Shown here: one piece after another, positions 13,777-22,974 of the stretch | How positions within the stretch are numbered: position 1 is the first letter of the stretch | Layout of the letters: every line of letters begins with the position of its first letter | Program-made: the position numbers and the translations under genes | Assembly (NCBI RefSeq): GCF_024170005.1 | Contig: NZ_JALJXJ010000006.1 | Location: forward strand, 62,001-126,000 | Length of the DNA stretch: 64,000 nucleotides | DNA from: Azospirillum lipoferum | GTDB lineage: Bacteria > Pseudomonadota > Alphaproteobacteria > Azospirillales > Azospirillaceae | Direction: 5' to 3' | Notes under the pieces: model-generated | What the model saw: only the letters and a program-made list of their open reading frames with translations | Told to the model about the DNA's origin: nothing | Database searches by the model: none

Positions 13777-16206
13777 ATGAAACATTCCGAACGAGGCGTC
13801 GCCCTCTGGGCGATGGTCATCCTGCTGGCGATTCTGGGGCTGGGCGCGCTGGGCGGCGGGCTGTGGCTGATCCTGCTGGGCGGGTCCTGGTACTACGCCG
13901 TCGCCGGCCTGCTGTTCCTCGCCACCGCAGCACTGCTGGCGAAACGCTCGCCCACGGCGCTGTCGGTCTATGCGCTGCTGGTGATCGGCACGCTGGTCTG
14001 GGCGCTGTGGGAGGTCGGGCTGGACTGGTGGCCGTTGTCGGCGCGCGGCGACGTGGTCGCGGTGGTCGGCTTCCTGCTGCTGCTGCCCTGGATCACCCGC
14101 CGCCTGGGCGAGCGTGAGCCGATGGCCGGCGAACCGGCGCCGGGCGCCTATCCCGTCGGCGTCTTCCGCGGCGCCGGCATCCCGCTGACCGCCGCACTGG
14201 CCATCGTGCTGCTGGTCGCCGTCGCCTCCTGGTTCACCGACCCGCACCGCATCGACGGCACCGTTCCGTCCCGGCAGCAAACGGCATCGGCGGGCACACC
14301 GTCCGGTCCGGCGATCCCGGACGGGGAATGGCAGGCCTATGGCCGCACCGGCTACGGCCAGCGCTATTCGCCGCTGACCGGCATCACGCCGGAGAATGCC
14401 GACAGGCTCCAGGTCGCCTGGAGCTACGAGACCGGCGACCAGCGCGGCCAGCCCGGCGACCCGAAGGAAACCACCTTCGAAGTGACCCCGCTGAAAATCG
14501 GCAACCGCCTGTTCCTCTGCTCGCCGCACCAGCATGTCATCGCGCTGGATGCCACCACCGGCAAGGAGGTCTGGCGCCGCGACCTGCAGATCGACCCCAA
14601 ACAGCTGGCCTTGCAACACCTGACCTGCCGCGGCCTGTCCTACCGTCCGGCGCCGCAATCCGCCGCTTCCACCCCTGCGGCCGGCGGCGCCTGTGCCGCC
14701 AGGCTGTACATGCCGACCGCCGACGGCCGTCTGGTGGCGCTGAACCCGGAGGACGGGTCGATCTGCACCGGCTTCGGCGAGAATGGTCAGGTCAATCTGT
14801 GGGCCAACATGCCGAATGTCCGGCCCGGCGCCTATTATTCGACCTCCCCGCCGGTGGTGACCGCCAACCTCATCATCGTCGGCGGCACGGTTCTGGACAA
14901 TGTCTCGACCAAGGAGCAGTCGGGCGTCGTCCGCGCCTTCGACGCCGACAGCGGCCGGCTGGTGTGGAACTGGGATTCGGCCAGGCCGGACCAGACCGCG
15001 CCGATCGCCGAGGGCCAGACCTACACCGTCAACTCGCCCAACAGCTGGTCGATCGCCAGCGTCGACGAGGCGCTGGGCATGGTCTATCTGCCGCTGGGCA
15101 ACCAGCCGCCCGACCAGTTCGGCGGCAACCGCAGCCCGGAGGTGGAGCGTTTCTCCTCCTCCGTCGTGGCGCTCGATCTGGCGACGGGGCAGGTGCGCTG
15201 GGTCTTCCAGACCGTGCATCACGATCTGTGGGACTATGACGTGCCGGCGCAGCCCAGCCTGATCGACCTGACCGTCGACGGCCGGACCGTCCCGGCGCTG
15301 GTCCAGCCGACCAAGCAGGGCGAGCTGTTCGTGCTCGACCGCCGCACCGGCCAGCCGGTGCTGCCGGTGACCGAGAAGCCGGCGCCGCAGGGCGCCGCCG
15401 AGGGCGACCATTCCGCCCCGACCCAGCCGGTCTCGGCCCTGTCCTACGACCCGCCGCCGCTGACCGGGGCGGACATGTGGGGGGCGACGATGTTCGACCA
15501 GCTCGCCTGCCGCATCGCGCTGAAGCGGCTGCGCTATGACGGCCGCTTCACCCCGCCGTCCTTGCAGGGCTCGCTGATCTATCCCGGCAATTTCGGCGTC
15601 TTCAACTGGGGCAGCGTCGCCGTCGATCCGCAGCGCCAGATCGCCTTCACCACCCCGACCTATCTCGCCTTCGTCTCGCAGCTGGTGCCGCGCCAGAACG
15701 ACAGGGACCTGTATGTCCAGGGCGGGGAGCGGCCGCAATTCAGCCTGCCGGCGCTGAACGAGAATTTCGGCGCGCCCTATGCGGTGAAGCTCGCCCCCTT
15801 CGTCTCGGTGCTCGGCCTGCCCTGTCAGGCGCCGCCCTGGGGCTATGTCGCCGCCGCCGACCTGACGACCGGCAAGATCGTGTGGAAGCACAAGAACGGC
15901 ACCACCCGCGATGCCGCCCCGGTGCCGCTGCCCTTCCGCATGGGCGTGCCCAACCTGGGCGGCCCGGTCATGACCGCGGGCGGCGTCGCCTTCCTGTCCG
16001 GCACCATCGACTATTATGTGCGGGCCTACGACGTCTCCACCGGCAAACAGCTGTGGGAAAGCCGCCTGCCGGCCGGCGGTCAGGCGACGCCGATGACCTA
16101 CCAGGGCGAGGATGGCCGCCAATATGTGCTGGTGGTCGCCGGCGGCCATGGCTCGCTGGGGACCAAGGGCGGCGATTCGGTGATCGCCTATGCGCTGGCG
16201 AAGTGA
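13777..16206 (+). CDS. gcd: Membrane-bound PQQ-dependent glucose dehydrogenase family protein
   Basis: An 809-residue quinoprotein. Residues 10-150 hold about five membrane helices with the family's arrangement. The rest is the periplasmic eight-bladed propeller beginning near YGRTGYGQRYSPLTGI. The active-site region TVHHDLWDYDVPAQP contains the Asp equivalent of the proposed catalytic base of the E. coli enzyme. The family oxidises glucose (or quinate/shikimate) in the periplasm and passes electrons to ubiquinone. ATG 13777 gives the expected N-terminal helix. It is a single gene; no PQQ synthesis genes are in the window. Confidence 0.9.
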   Translation: MKHSERGVALWAMVILLAILGLGALGGGLWLILLGGSWYYAVAGLLFLATAALLAKRSPTALSVYALLVIGTLVWALWEVGLDWWPLSARGDVVAVVGFLLLLPWITRRLGEREPMAGEPAPGAYPVGVFRGAGIPLTAALAIVLLVAVASWFTDPHRIDGTVPSRQQTASAGTPSGPAIPDGEWQAYGRTGYGQRYSPLTGITPENADRLQVAWSYETGDQRGQPGDPKETTFEVTPLKIGNRLFLCSPHQHVIALDATTGKEVWRRDLQIDPKQLALQHLTCRGLSYRPAPQSAASTPAAGGACAARLYMPTADGRLVALNPEDGSICTGFGENGQVNLWANMPNVRPGAYYSTSPPVVTANLIIVGGTVLDNVSTKEQSGVVRAFDADSGRLVWNWDSARPDQTAPIAEGQTYTVNSPNSWSIASVDEALGMVYLPLGNQPPDQFGGNRSPEVERFSSSVVALDLATGQVRWVFQTVHHDLWDYDVPAQPSLIDLTVDGRTVPALVQPTKQGELFVLDRRTGQPVLPVTEKPAPQGAAEGDHSAPTQPVSALSYDPPPLTGADMWGATMFDQLACRIALKRLRYDGRFTPPSLQGSLIYPGNFGVFNWGSVAVDPQRQIAFTTPTYLAFVSQLVPRQNDRDLYVQGGERPQFSLPALNENFGAPYAVKLAPFVSVLGLPCQAPPWGYVAAADLTTGKIVWKHKNGTTRDAAPVPLPFRMGVPNLGGPVMTAGGVAFLSGTIDYYVRAYDVSTGKQLWESRLPAGGQATPMTYQGEDGRQYVLVVAGGHGSLGTKGGDSVIAYALAK

Positions 16207-16276
16207 AGTCCGTCCGTAGAAGGTGGTGTAGGATCGCCAACTCTCCGCGATTCCACCGATCCCGAGAAGGTAGTCC

Positions 16277-16900
16277 ATGGCCATCATCGTCCATCATCTC
16301 AACAACAGCCGGTCGCAGCGGATCCTCTGGCTCCTGGAGGAGCTGGAGCTTCCCTACGAGATCCGCTTCTACCAGCGCGACAAGACGACCAATCTGGCCC
16401 CGCCGGAGCTGAAGGCGGTGCATCCGCTGGGGAAATCGCCGCTGCTGGAGATCGACGGCCGGATCATCATGGAATCCGCCGCCATCGTGCAGCATCTGTG
16501 CGAAAACTTCGGTGCCGGCCGTTTCCTGCCGGCGGCGGGCTCGGATGACGCGTTGCGCCATCTCCAGCTGATGCATTTCGCCGAAGGGTCGGTGATGACG
16601 CCGGTCCTGCTCGACCTCTATGTCGGGCGGCTGGGCGAGGCGGGCGCGCCGCTGCATCCCCGCATCCAGGAGCAGCTGGCCAGCCATTTCGAGTATCTCG
16701 AATCCGAGCTTCGCCCGTCCGGCCATTTCGTCGGCGACGGCCTGACCGGTGCCGACATCATGCTCAGCTTCCCGATCGAGATTGCGATGCTGAAGGGCAA
16801 TCGCAGCCGCTGGCCGAAGCTTGCCGCCTTCGTCGACGCCATGCATGCCCGTCCGGCCTGGCAGCGCGCCCTCGCCAAGGGCGGCGCTTACTTCCAGTGA
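16277..16900 (+). CDS. Glutathione S-transferase
   Basis: A 207-residue GST with an N-terminal thioredoxin fold (IIVHHLNNSRSQRILWLLEE, with LGKSPLLEIDG and MESAAIVQHL forming the glutathione site) and a C-terminal helical domain ending in the GADIMLSFPIEIAM region. Ser11/Ser13 are candidates for the activating residue. The Shine-Dalgarno gagaagg precedes ATG. The product is probably cytosolic and detoxifying. It is a single gene followed by a T-rich terminator. Confidence 0.88.
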   Translation: MAIIVHHLNNSRSQRILWLLEELELPYEIRFYQRDKTTNLAPPELKAVHPLGKSPLLEIDGRIIMESAAIVQHLCENFGAGRFLPAAGSDDALRHLQLMHFAEGSVMTPVLLDLYVGRLGEAGAPLHPRIQEQLASHFEYLESELRPSGHFVGDGLTGADIMLSFPIEIAMLKGNRSRWPKLAAFVDAMHARPAWQRALAKGGAYFQ

Positions 16901-16928
16901 TGGTTTGCCGGCTTCATCAATGAAAAAA

Positions 16929-16961
16929 GCCCGCTCCGGTTTCCCGAGGCGGGTTTTCTTT
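16929..16961 (+). terminator. Intrinsic terminator after the GST gene
   Basis: A GC stem (cccgc with gcggg, extended by ctc/gag across a bulge) is followed by ttttctt and preceded by an A-run at 16923-16928. It can therefore also serve the convergent hbd gene ending at 16979. Confidence 0.7.
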
Positions 16962-16978
16962 AAAGGCGCAGCAAACGC

Positions 16979-17857
16979 TCAGCGCGTCGGCACCGGCGGC
17001 GTCTGCGAATAGTCGTAGAAGCCGCGACCGTATTTCTTGCCGATCCAGCCGGCCTCGACATACTTCACCAGCAGCGGGCAGGGGCGGTACTTGCTGTCGG
17101 CCAGACCTTCATACAACACCTGCATCACCGCCAGACAGGTGTCCAGCCCGATGAAGTCGGCCAGCTCCAGCGGGCCCATCGGGTGGTTGGCGCCCAGCTT
17201 CAGCGCGGTGTCGATGGCCTCGACGCCGCCGACGCCCTCATAGAGGGTGTAGACGGCCTCGTTGATCATCGGCAGCAGGATGCGGTTGACGATGAAGGCC
17301 GGGAAATCCTCGGCCACCGCGGCGGTCTTGCCGATGGCGAGCGTCAGTTCCTTGATGGCGTTGAAGGTCGGCTCGTCGGTGGCGATGCCGCGGATCAGCT
17401 CGACCAGCTGCATCACCGGCACCGGGTTCATGAAATGCATGCCCATGAACTTGGCCGGACGGTCGGTCGCCGCCGCCAGACGGGTGATCGAGATCGACGA
17501 GGTGTTCGTCGCGATCAGCGCCTCCGGCTTCAGGTGCGGGACCAGCTTCTTCAGCAGGTCGCGCTTCAGCGCCTCGTTCTCGGTCGCGGCCTCGATCACC
17601 AGATCGGCATCGCCGAACACCGACAGGTCGGTGCCGGTGGTGATCCGGCCGAGTGCTGCGGCCTTCGCCTGCTCCTCCAGCTTGCCCTTCTGGATCTGCC
17701 GGTCGTAATTCTTGCCGATGTTGGCGAGCGCCTTTTCCAGGACCGCCTCGCTGATGTCGGACAGGACGACATCATAGCCGGCCTGGGCGCAGACCTGGGC
17801 GATACCGCTGCCCATCTGGCCGGCGCCGATGATGCCAATCTTCTTGATCGTGGTCAT
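16979..17857 (-). CDS. hbd: 3-hydroxybutyryl-CoA dehydrogenase
   Basis: A 292-residue NAD-dependent 3-hydroxyacyl-CoA dehydrogenase. The Rossmann motif is IGIIGAGQMGSGIAQ at the N-terminus. Family signatures are MGMHFMNPVPVM with the catalytic His in HFMNP, and a C-terminal helical domain (DFIGLDTCLAVMQVLYE). ATG 17857 was preferred over upstream frames because it places the Rossmann strand at residue 5 and matches the usual length of 280-295. It lies downstream of etfA on the same strand, the common arrangement in alphaproteobacteria linking fatty-acid or PHB metabolism with flavoprotein electron transfer. Confidence 0.92.
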   Translation of the reverse strand: MTTIKKIGIIGAGQMGSGIAQVCAQAGYDVVLSDISEAVLEKALANIGKNYDRQIQKGKLEEQAKAAALGRITTGTDLSVFGDADLVIEAATENEALKRDLLKKLVPHLKPEALIATNTSSISITRLAAATDRPAKFMGMHFMNPVPVMQLVELIRGIATDEPTFNAIKELTLAIGKTAAVAEDFPAFIVNRILLPMINEAVYTLYEGVGGVEAIDTALKLGANHPMGPLELADFIGLDTCLAVMQVLYEGLADSKYRPCPLLVKYVEAGWIGKKYGRGFYDYSQTPPVPTR

Positions 17858-17952
17858 GGAGGCTGTCCCGCGAAGGATGTGGGTAAAAGGGTCCGCCGCG
17901 ACGGGCACCGGGTCATGCCGGTGACCGCCGCGGCGGTCCGGATCAGCGCGCC

Positions 17953-18891
17953 TTATCCAAGCTTTTCCGTCAGCTCCGGCACGGCCTTGAACAGGTCCGC
18001 GACGAGGCCGTAATCGGCGACCTGGAAGATGGGCGCTTCCTCATCCTTGTTGATCGCGACGATGACCTTGCTGTCCTTCATGCCGGCGAGGTGCTGGATA
18101 GCCCCCGAGATGCCGACGGCGATGTACAGCTCCGGCGCCACGATCTTGCCGGTTTGCCCGACTTGGTAGTCGTTCGGCACGAAACCCGCGTCCACGGCGG
18201 CGCGCGATGCGCCCACGGCGGCGCCCAGCTTGTCGGCCAGGGCCTCCAGCAGCGGGAAATTCTCGCCCGACTGCATGCCGCGGCCGCCCGACACCACCAC
18301 GCGGGCGGCGGTCAGTTCCGGACGCTCCGACTTGGTCAGCTCGGCCGAGACGAAGCTCGACAGGCCGGCGGCACCGGCGCCCGCGACATTCTCGACGGCG
18401 GCCGAACCGCCTTCGGATGCTGCGGTCTCGAAGGCGGTGGTGCGGACGGTGACGATTTTCACCGGGTCGGACGACTGCACGGTGGCGATCGCGTTGCCGG
18501 CATAGATCGGCCGCTCGAAGGTGTCGGCCGACAGCACGGCGGTGATGTCGGAGATGGCGGCGACGTCCAGCAGCGCCGCGACGCGCGGCAGGAGGTTCTT
18601 GCCGACCGAGGTGGCGCCGGCCAGGACATGGCCGTACCCAGCCTTGGCAATCGATACCACCAGCGGAGCGACGTCTTCCGGCAGCTGGTGCTCGTAAGCC
18701 GAATCGTCGGCCAGCAGCACCTTGGCGACACCGGCCACTTTCGCGGCGGCATCGGCGGCGGCCTGCGCGCCCTTGCCGGCGACCAGGATATGGATGTCGC
18801 CGCCGATTTTGGAAGCAGCGGTGACGGCGTTCAGCGTGGCGGGCTTCAGCGAGGCGCCGTCGTGTTCCGCGATGACGAGAATGTTGGCCAT
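17953..18891 (-). CDS. etfA: Electron transfer flavoprotein alpha subunit
   Basis: A 312-residue ETF alpha chain. The N-terminal domain starts [11 protein letters not shown]. The C-terminal FAD-binding signature is plain: [37 protein letters not shown], and [18 protein letters not shown]. With the beta subunit it carries electrons from acyl-CoA and other dehydrogenases to the membrane ETF:quinone oxidoreductase. It follows etfB by 16 bases and precedes hbd on the minus strand. Confidence 0.97.
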   Translation of the reverse strand: MANILVIAEHDGASLKPATLNAVTAASKIGGDIHILVAGKGAQAAADAAAKVAGVAKVLLADDSAYEHQLPEDVAPLVVSIAKAGYGHVLAGATSVGKNLLPRVAALLDVAAISDITAVLSADTFERPIYAGNAIATVQSSDPVKIVTVRTTAFETAASEGGSAAVENVAGAGAAGLSSFVSAELTKSERPELTAARVVVSGGRGMQSGENFPLLEALADKLGAAVGASRAAVDAGFVPNDYQVGQTGKIVAPELYIAVGISGAIQHLAGMKDSKVIVAINKDEEAPIFQVADYGLVADLFKAVPELTEKLG

Positions 18892-18907
18892 GGTCAGTTC
18901 GTCCCCC

Positions 18908-19657
18908 TCAGATCACGCGGGCTTCGGTCTTGAGCTTGTCGACCAGGGTGGCGACGTCCGGCACCTTGATGCCGGCCTGACGCTTCGGCGGTTCGGTGAC
19001 CTTCAGCGTCTTCAGGCGCGGGGTGACATCGACGCCGAGGCTGTCGGGGGCGACGGTCTCCAGCGGCTTCTTCTTGGCCTTCATGATGTTGGGCAGCGAA
19101 GCGTAGCGCGGCTCGTTGAGGCGCAGGTCGGCGGTGACCACGGCCGGCAGCTTCAGCTCGACCGTCTCCAGACCGCCGTCGATCTCGCGCGTCACCGCGA
19201 CCTTGCCGTCGCCGGCAGCGATCTTGGAGGCGAAGGTGCCCTGGCCCCAGCCGAGCAGCGCCGCCAGCATCTGGCCGGTCTGGTTGCAGTCGTCGTCGAT
19301 CGCCTGCTTGCCGAGGATGACGAGGCCGGGGGCCTCCTTCTCGACCAGTGCCTTCAGCACCTTGGCGACGGCCAGCGGTTCGGTCGTCACGTCGGTCTGC
19401 ACCAGGATGGCGCGGTCGGCCCCCATGGCGAGCGCGGTGCGCAGCGTCTCCTGGGCCTGGGCCGGGCCGACGGACACCACCACGATCTCGGTCGCCTTGC
19501 CGGCTTCCTTCAAGCGCACGGCTTCCTCGACGGCGATCTCGTCGAAGGGGTTCATGCTCATCTTCACGTTGGCGGTCTCGACGCCGCTGCCATCCGCCTT
19601 GACACGGATCTTCACGTTGTAGTCGACCACTCGCTTAACGGGGACGAGGACTTTCAT
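18908..19657 (-). CDS. etfB: Electron transfer flavoprotein beta subunit
   Basis: A 249-residue ETF beta chain opening [20 protein letters not shown]. It carries the AMP-binding family signature (AVDEAVRLKE-like [10 protein letters not shown]) and [22 protein letters not shown]. It is first in the etfB-etfA-hbd operon and pairs with the product of 17953. A good sigma-70-type promoter lies 72-100 bases upstream. Confidence 0.97.
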   Translation of the reverse strand: MKVLVPVKRVVDYNVKIRVKADGSGVETANVKMSMNPFDEIAVEEAVRLKEAGKATEIVVVSVGPAQAQETLRTALAMGADRAILVQTDVTTEPLAVAKVLKALVEKEAPGLVILGKQAIDDDCNQTGQMLAALLGWGQGTFASKIAAGDGKVAVTREIDGGLETVELKLPAVVTADLRLNEPRYASLPNIMKAKKKPLETVAPDSLGVDVTPRLKTLKVTEPPKRQAGIKVPDVATLVDKLKTEARVI

Positions 19658-19728
19658 AACTCACCCTGGCTGCTGAGCGCGCGCCTTATTACGGCGAACA
19701 CCGCGAAAATTGCTGTGGTTGCGAACGG

Positions 19729-19757
19729 ACCATAGGATCTGGCATTACCACTGTCAA
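19729..19757 (-). promoter_or_regulatory. Sigma-70-type promoter of the etf operon
   Basis: Read on the minus strand, TTGACA (19757-19752), a 17-base spacer and TATGGT (19734-19729) match the housekeeping consensus at 10 of 12 positions. The predicted transcript would start near 19722 and carry a leader of about 65 bases before the etfB ATG. Confidence 0.65.
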
Positions 19758-19848
19758 TGACGTGCCCGATGCGCGGGCAACGTGCCGGCCGGCCCGTTTG
19801 TCGCGGTCCAGGCGCAGGCGCTCAGCGGCTAAGGCTGGCGGCCAAGGC

Positions 19849-20418
19849 TCAGCGATTTGCGCCGGGCACCCACAGCACGTCGTCCGCCCCGTTGCGGTTG
19901 ACCACCCGGCTCAGCACGAACAGATGGTCCGACAGCCGGTTGACGTATTTCAGCGCCGCAGCGCCCACCGGCTCATGCCGTGCCAGATCGGTCATCAGCC
20001 GCTCCGCCCGGCGCACCACGGTGCGGGCCAGATGCAGATGCGCCGCGGCCGGCGAGCCGCCGGGCAGGATGAAGGAGGTCAGCGGCGCCAGATCGGCGTT
20101 CATCGCGTCGATCTCCGCCTCCAGCCGGTCGACCTGGGCCTGCACGATGCGCAGCGGCGGGTATTTCGGCTCCTCCTCCTCCGGCGTGCAGAGGTCGGCG
20201 CCCAGATCGAACAGGTCGTTCTGGATGCGGCCCAGCATGGCGTCGGCGTCGGTCGGGCCGCGGGTGTGCAGGCGCGCCATGCCGATGACGGCGTTCGCCT
20301 CGTCCACCGTGCCGTAGGCGGCGACCCGGCGGTCGTGCTTCGGCACCCGGCTGCCGTCGCCGAGCGAGGTTTCGCCGGCGTCGCCGCCGCGCGTGTAGAT
20401 CTTGGTCAGCTTCACCAT
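19849..20418 (-). CDS. Cob(I)alamin/corrinoid adenosyltransferase, PduO type
   Basis: A 189-residue ATP:corrinoid adenosyltransferase. The diagnostic N-terminus is KIYTRGGDAGETSLGDGSRV followed by AAYGTVDEANAVIG. Further on are LFDLGADLCTP and the helical region LHLARTVVRRAERL. It adenosylates cobalamin or its precursors for B12-dependent enzymes. No riboswitch-like element is seen upstream. The next gene upstream on the same strand (start 20624) ends 11 bases before this start, so the two are probably co-transcribed. Confidence 0.93.
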   Translation of the reverse strand: MVKLTKIYTRGGDAGETSLGDGSRVPKHDRRVAAYGTVDEANAVIGMARLHTRGPTDADAMLGRIQNDLFDLGADLCTPEEEEPKYPPLRIVQAQVDRLEAEIDAMNADLAPLTSFILPGGSPAAAHLHLARTVVRRAERLMTDLARHEPVGAAALKYVNRLSDHLFVLSRVVNRNGADDVLWVPGANR

Positions 20419-20429
20419 GGGGGGAACCG

Positions 20430-20624
20430 TCAGCCTTGGGTCAGGATGGCGAGGACGAACAGCAGCAGCGCCGCACCCTGCAGCATCACGCGCAGCCGCA
20501 TCGCCTTGTTGGAGCGGCGCGGATCGCCCCGCCCGCCGCGGGCCATGAAGAAGAGGCCGACGAACAGCGAGCCGACCACCGCCAGCATCGCCATGACCAT
20601 CAGGATGGGGAAGAGAGTCTGCAT
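20430..20624 (-). CDS. Twin transmembrane-helix small protein (HIG1-like)
   Basis: A 64-residue protein with two membrane helices (about 3-24, LFPILMVMAMLAVVGSLFVG, and about 44-63) joined by a basic loop (RGGRGDPRRSNKAMRLR). This is the layout of the alphaproteobacterial twin-TM proteins related to the mitochondrial HIG1 domain. ATG 20624 was chosen because it begins just before helix 1; longer upstream frames are Pro/Ala rich and unlikely. It sits directly upstream of the corrinoid adenosyltransferase gene, a neighbourhood I have seen in related genomes. Confidence 0.75.
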   Translation of the reverse strand: MQTLFPILMVMAMLAVVGSLFVGLFFMARGGRGDPRRSNKAMRLRVMLQGAALLLFVLAILTQG

Positions 20625-20836
20625 CGGCTCACTATATCCCAGCATCCGGCCCACGCCTATGGCGACGCTGGCCCTCCCCATAGGGCGGCGCCCCCTCCCT
20701 TGGAGGGGCGGCTCCGGGTAATCCCCCGGTTGCCAAAGCCGTTGGAGTGCATAGAGTGCGCGGCGGCGGGCGACCGTCGCCGCTGCCGGCGGCGGAACCG
20801 GCGGCAAAAACCGGCGGACAAGTGGAGATGCAGGCG

Positions 20837-22303
20837 ATGCTGCGGCGGACATTCCTGAAGACGGCCCTGAAGGCGACCGCGGTCACCGCGGCCGGCACCG
20901 GCGCGCTGGCGGCGCTGAGCCGGGAAACCGTCCTGGCCGCCCCCGGTGCCGCCGGAACCGCGACCCCGTCGGTGTCCTTCCCCATGGACTTCCTGTGGGG
21001 CGTGTCCACCTCCAGCTACCAGATCGAGGGCGCCGTCGCCGAGGATGGGCGCGGCCCCAGCGTCTGGGACACCTACAGCCACTCCTTCGGGCGGATCGCC
21101 AACGGCGACACCGGCGACGTCGCCTGCGACCATTACCACCGCTATGCCGAGGATGTGGATCTGATGGCGAAGGCCGGGATGAAGGCCTACCGCTTCTCCA
21201 TCGCCTGGCCGCGGGTGATGCCGCAGGGCACCGGGGCGGTGAACATCAAGGGGCTGGACTTCTACGACCGGCTGACCGACACGCTGCTGGCGAAGGGCAT
21301 CCAGCCCTGGCCCTGCCTGTTCCATTGGGACCTGCCGCAGGCGTTGCAGGACCGTGGCGGCTGGACCAACCGCGACATCGCCGGCTGGTTCACCGACTAT
21401 GCGCTGGCGGTGACCGCCCGGCTCGGCGACCGCGCCCGCAACTGGGTGATGCTGAACGAGCCGTCGGTGGTCGCCATCTTCGGCCACGGCACCGGCGGGC
21501 ATGCGCCGGGGATGACCGGCCGCGAGAACTGCCTGAAGGCGATCCACCACCAGAACCTCGCCCAGGGCACGGCGATGGCGGCGCTGCGTCAGGCCGGCGG
21601 CAGGGACTGGCGGCTCGGCACCGTGCTGTCGCTCCAGCCGTCCTGGCCGGTCGGCGGGCTCGACTCGAACTATCCCGCCTCGCTGATGTGGGATGCGCTG
21701 TGGAACCGCTCCTGCCTGGACCCGCTGTTCATGGGCCGCTTTCCGGACCTGCTGGAGGCGGAGTTCACCCGCATCGCCAAGCCCGACGATCTGGCGCGGA
21801 TCAAGCAGCCGGTCGATTTCCTCGGCGTCAACTACTACAGCCGCATGCACCAGCAGCCCGACCCGCAGGGGCTGTTCGGCACCGGCTACGGCTCCGCGCC
21901 CGAGGGCACGCGCAAGACCGGCATGGAATGGCCGGTGGAGCCGGACGGGCTGAGCGAGATCCTGGCCGAGTTGCAGGAGAAATACGGCAACCCGCCGGTC
22001 TATGTGACGGAGAACGGCGCCGATTACCCCGATACGGTCGGCCCGGGCGGCCGGGTGGAGGACCGCGACCGCATCGCCTATCTGCGCGACCATCTGCTGG
22101 CCGCCGCCAAGTCGATCGACGAGGGCTGCAACCTCAAGGGCTACATGGCCTGGACTCTGCTGGACAATTTCGAATGGTCGGAGGGCTACCGCCGCCATTT
22201 CGGCCTCGTCCAGGTCGACCGCAAGACGATGGCCCGCAAGCCGAAGGCCAGCTACGACTGGTATGCCTCGGTCATCCGCAACAACGCCGTTCCGCTGGCC
22301 TGA
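20837..22303 (+). CDS. Tat-exported family 1 beta-glucosidase
   Basis: A 488-residue GH1 enzyme. The catalytic acid/base is Glu208 in MLNEPSV and the nucleophile Glu392 in YVTENGAD. Other signatures are DFLWGVSTSSYQIEGAV near the barrel start and LLDNFEWSEGY at the end. Residues 1-35 form a twin-arginine signal (LRRTFLKTA, then an Ala-rich hydrophobic stretch and AAPGA), so the folded enzyme is predicted to go to the periplasm. ATG 20837 was chosen because ggag lies nine bases upstream. An in-frame ATG at 20828 would abut that site. Most bacterial GH1 enzymes are cytoplasmic. Together with the periplasmic glucose dehydrogenase at 13777 it could feed glucose to direct oxidation. Confidence 0.9.
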   Translation: MLRRTFLKTALKATAVTAAGTGALAALSRETVLAAPGAAGTATPSVSFPMDFLWGVSTSSYQIEGAVAEDGRGPSVWDTYSHSFGRIANGDTGDVACDHYHRYAEDVDLMAKAGMKAYRFSIAWPRVMPQGTGAVNIKGLDFYDRLTDTLLAKGIQPWPCLFHWDLPQALQDRGGWTNRDIAGWFTDYALAVTARLGDRARNWVMLNEPSVVAIFGHGTGGHAPGMTGRENCLKAIHHQNLAQGTAMAALRQAGGRDWRLGTVLSLQPSWPVGGLDSNYPASLMWDALWNRSCLDPLFMGRFPDLLEAEFTRIAKPDDLARIKQPVDFLGVNYYSRMHQQPDPQGLFGTGYGSAPEGTRKTGMEWPVEPDGLSEILAELQEKYGNPPVYVTENGADYPDTVGPGGRVEDRDRIAYLRDHLLAAAKSIDEGCNLKGYMAWTLLDNFEWSEGYRRHFGLVQVDRKTMARKPKASYDWYASVIRNNAVPLA

Positions 22304-22310
22304 CGGGCGG

Positions 22311-22904
22311 TCAGCCGAGGCGGCGCATCGCGCCGTCCACCCGGTCGAGGAAGCGCTTCCGGCTGAGGTCGGTGGACCGGTCCATGTCGTAGTGGGCGAG
22401 GTAGCGGAAACTCGCCTGCGGCGCGCAGGCGGCCAGCACGCCCTTCCTCAGGATGCGGCGGGCGGGGTTGCGCATGTAGAGTTCCGTCAGCCACCAGGGC
22501 GATCCGAAGCTGGTCAGCACCGCCACCGTCCGCAGCCCGGTCAGCAGCGGCAGGATGCGGCCGCCCTCGCGGTCGTGCCGGAAGGCGATGCCCGGCCCCC
22601 ACACGCGGTCGATATATCCCTTGAGGATCGCCGGCTGGTCGAACCACCAGTGCGGGTAGCAGAACACCAGCCCTTCCGACCAGCGCAGCCGCTCCACCAG
22701 ACCGGCGACGGCCGAGACATCGTAGTCGGGCGAAAAATAGCTGGCGCGCTCGGCGACGGTCAGCGCCGGAGCGAAACCCTCGGCATAGAGGTCGGTCTCC
22801 ATCACCTCGTGGCCGGATGCGCGCAGGGCGGACACCGCCGTGTGGTGGACGGCGGCGGCGAAGCTTTGCGGCAGGGGATGGGCGAGGATGGTCTGGATTC
22901 GCAT
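22311..22904 (-). CDS. NAD(P)H quinone oxidoreductase, flavodoxin-fold
   Basis: A 197-residue FMN-dependent reductase of the NQO1/KefF/MdaB group. N-terminal IQTILAHPLPQSFAAAVHH is the phosphate-binding strand-loop. VFCYPHWWFDQPAILKGYIDRVW is the flavin/dimer signature, and LTSFGSPWWL follows. The usual role is two-electron reduction of quinones or protection against electrophiles in the cytoplasm. ATG 22904 puts the first beta strand at the N-terminus; an upstream ATG at 22934 would add ten residues. It converges with the GH1 gene. Confidence 0.88.
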   Translation of the reverse strand: MRIQTILAHPLPQSFAAAVHHTAVSALRASGHEVMETDLYAEGFAPALTVAERASYFSPDYDVSAVAGLVERLRWSEGLVFCYPHWWFDQPAILKGYIDRVWGPGIAFRHDREGGRILPLLTGLRTVAVLTSFGSPWWLTELYMRNPARRILRKGVLAACAPQASFRYLAHYDMDRSTDLSRKRFLDRVDGAMRRLG

Positions 22905-22974
22905 CGCGGAACGATAGCATGGCGGCCGGTTCATGATACCCTGCCGTCACTCAGCCCAGAACCCTCCGTGATCC

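Noticed and set aside
20680..20715. GC hairpin between the twin-TM gene and GH1 as a riboswitch
   Set aside because: It is a simple stem of complementary C/G runs without conserved riboswitch features. The neighbouring corrinoid gene has no B12-box-like sequence.
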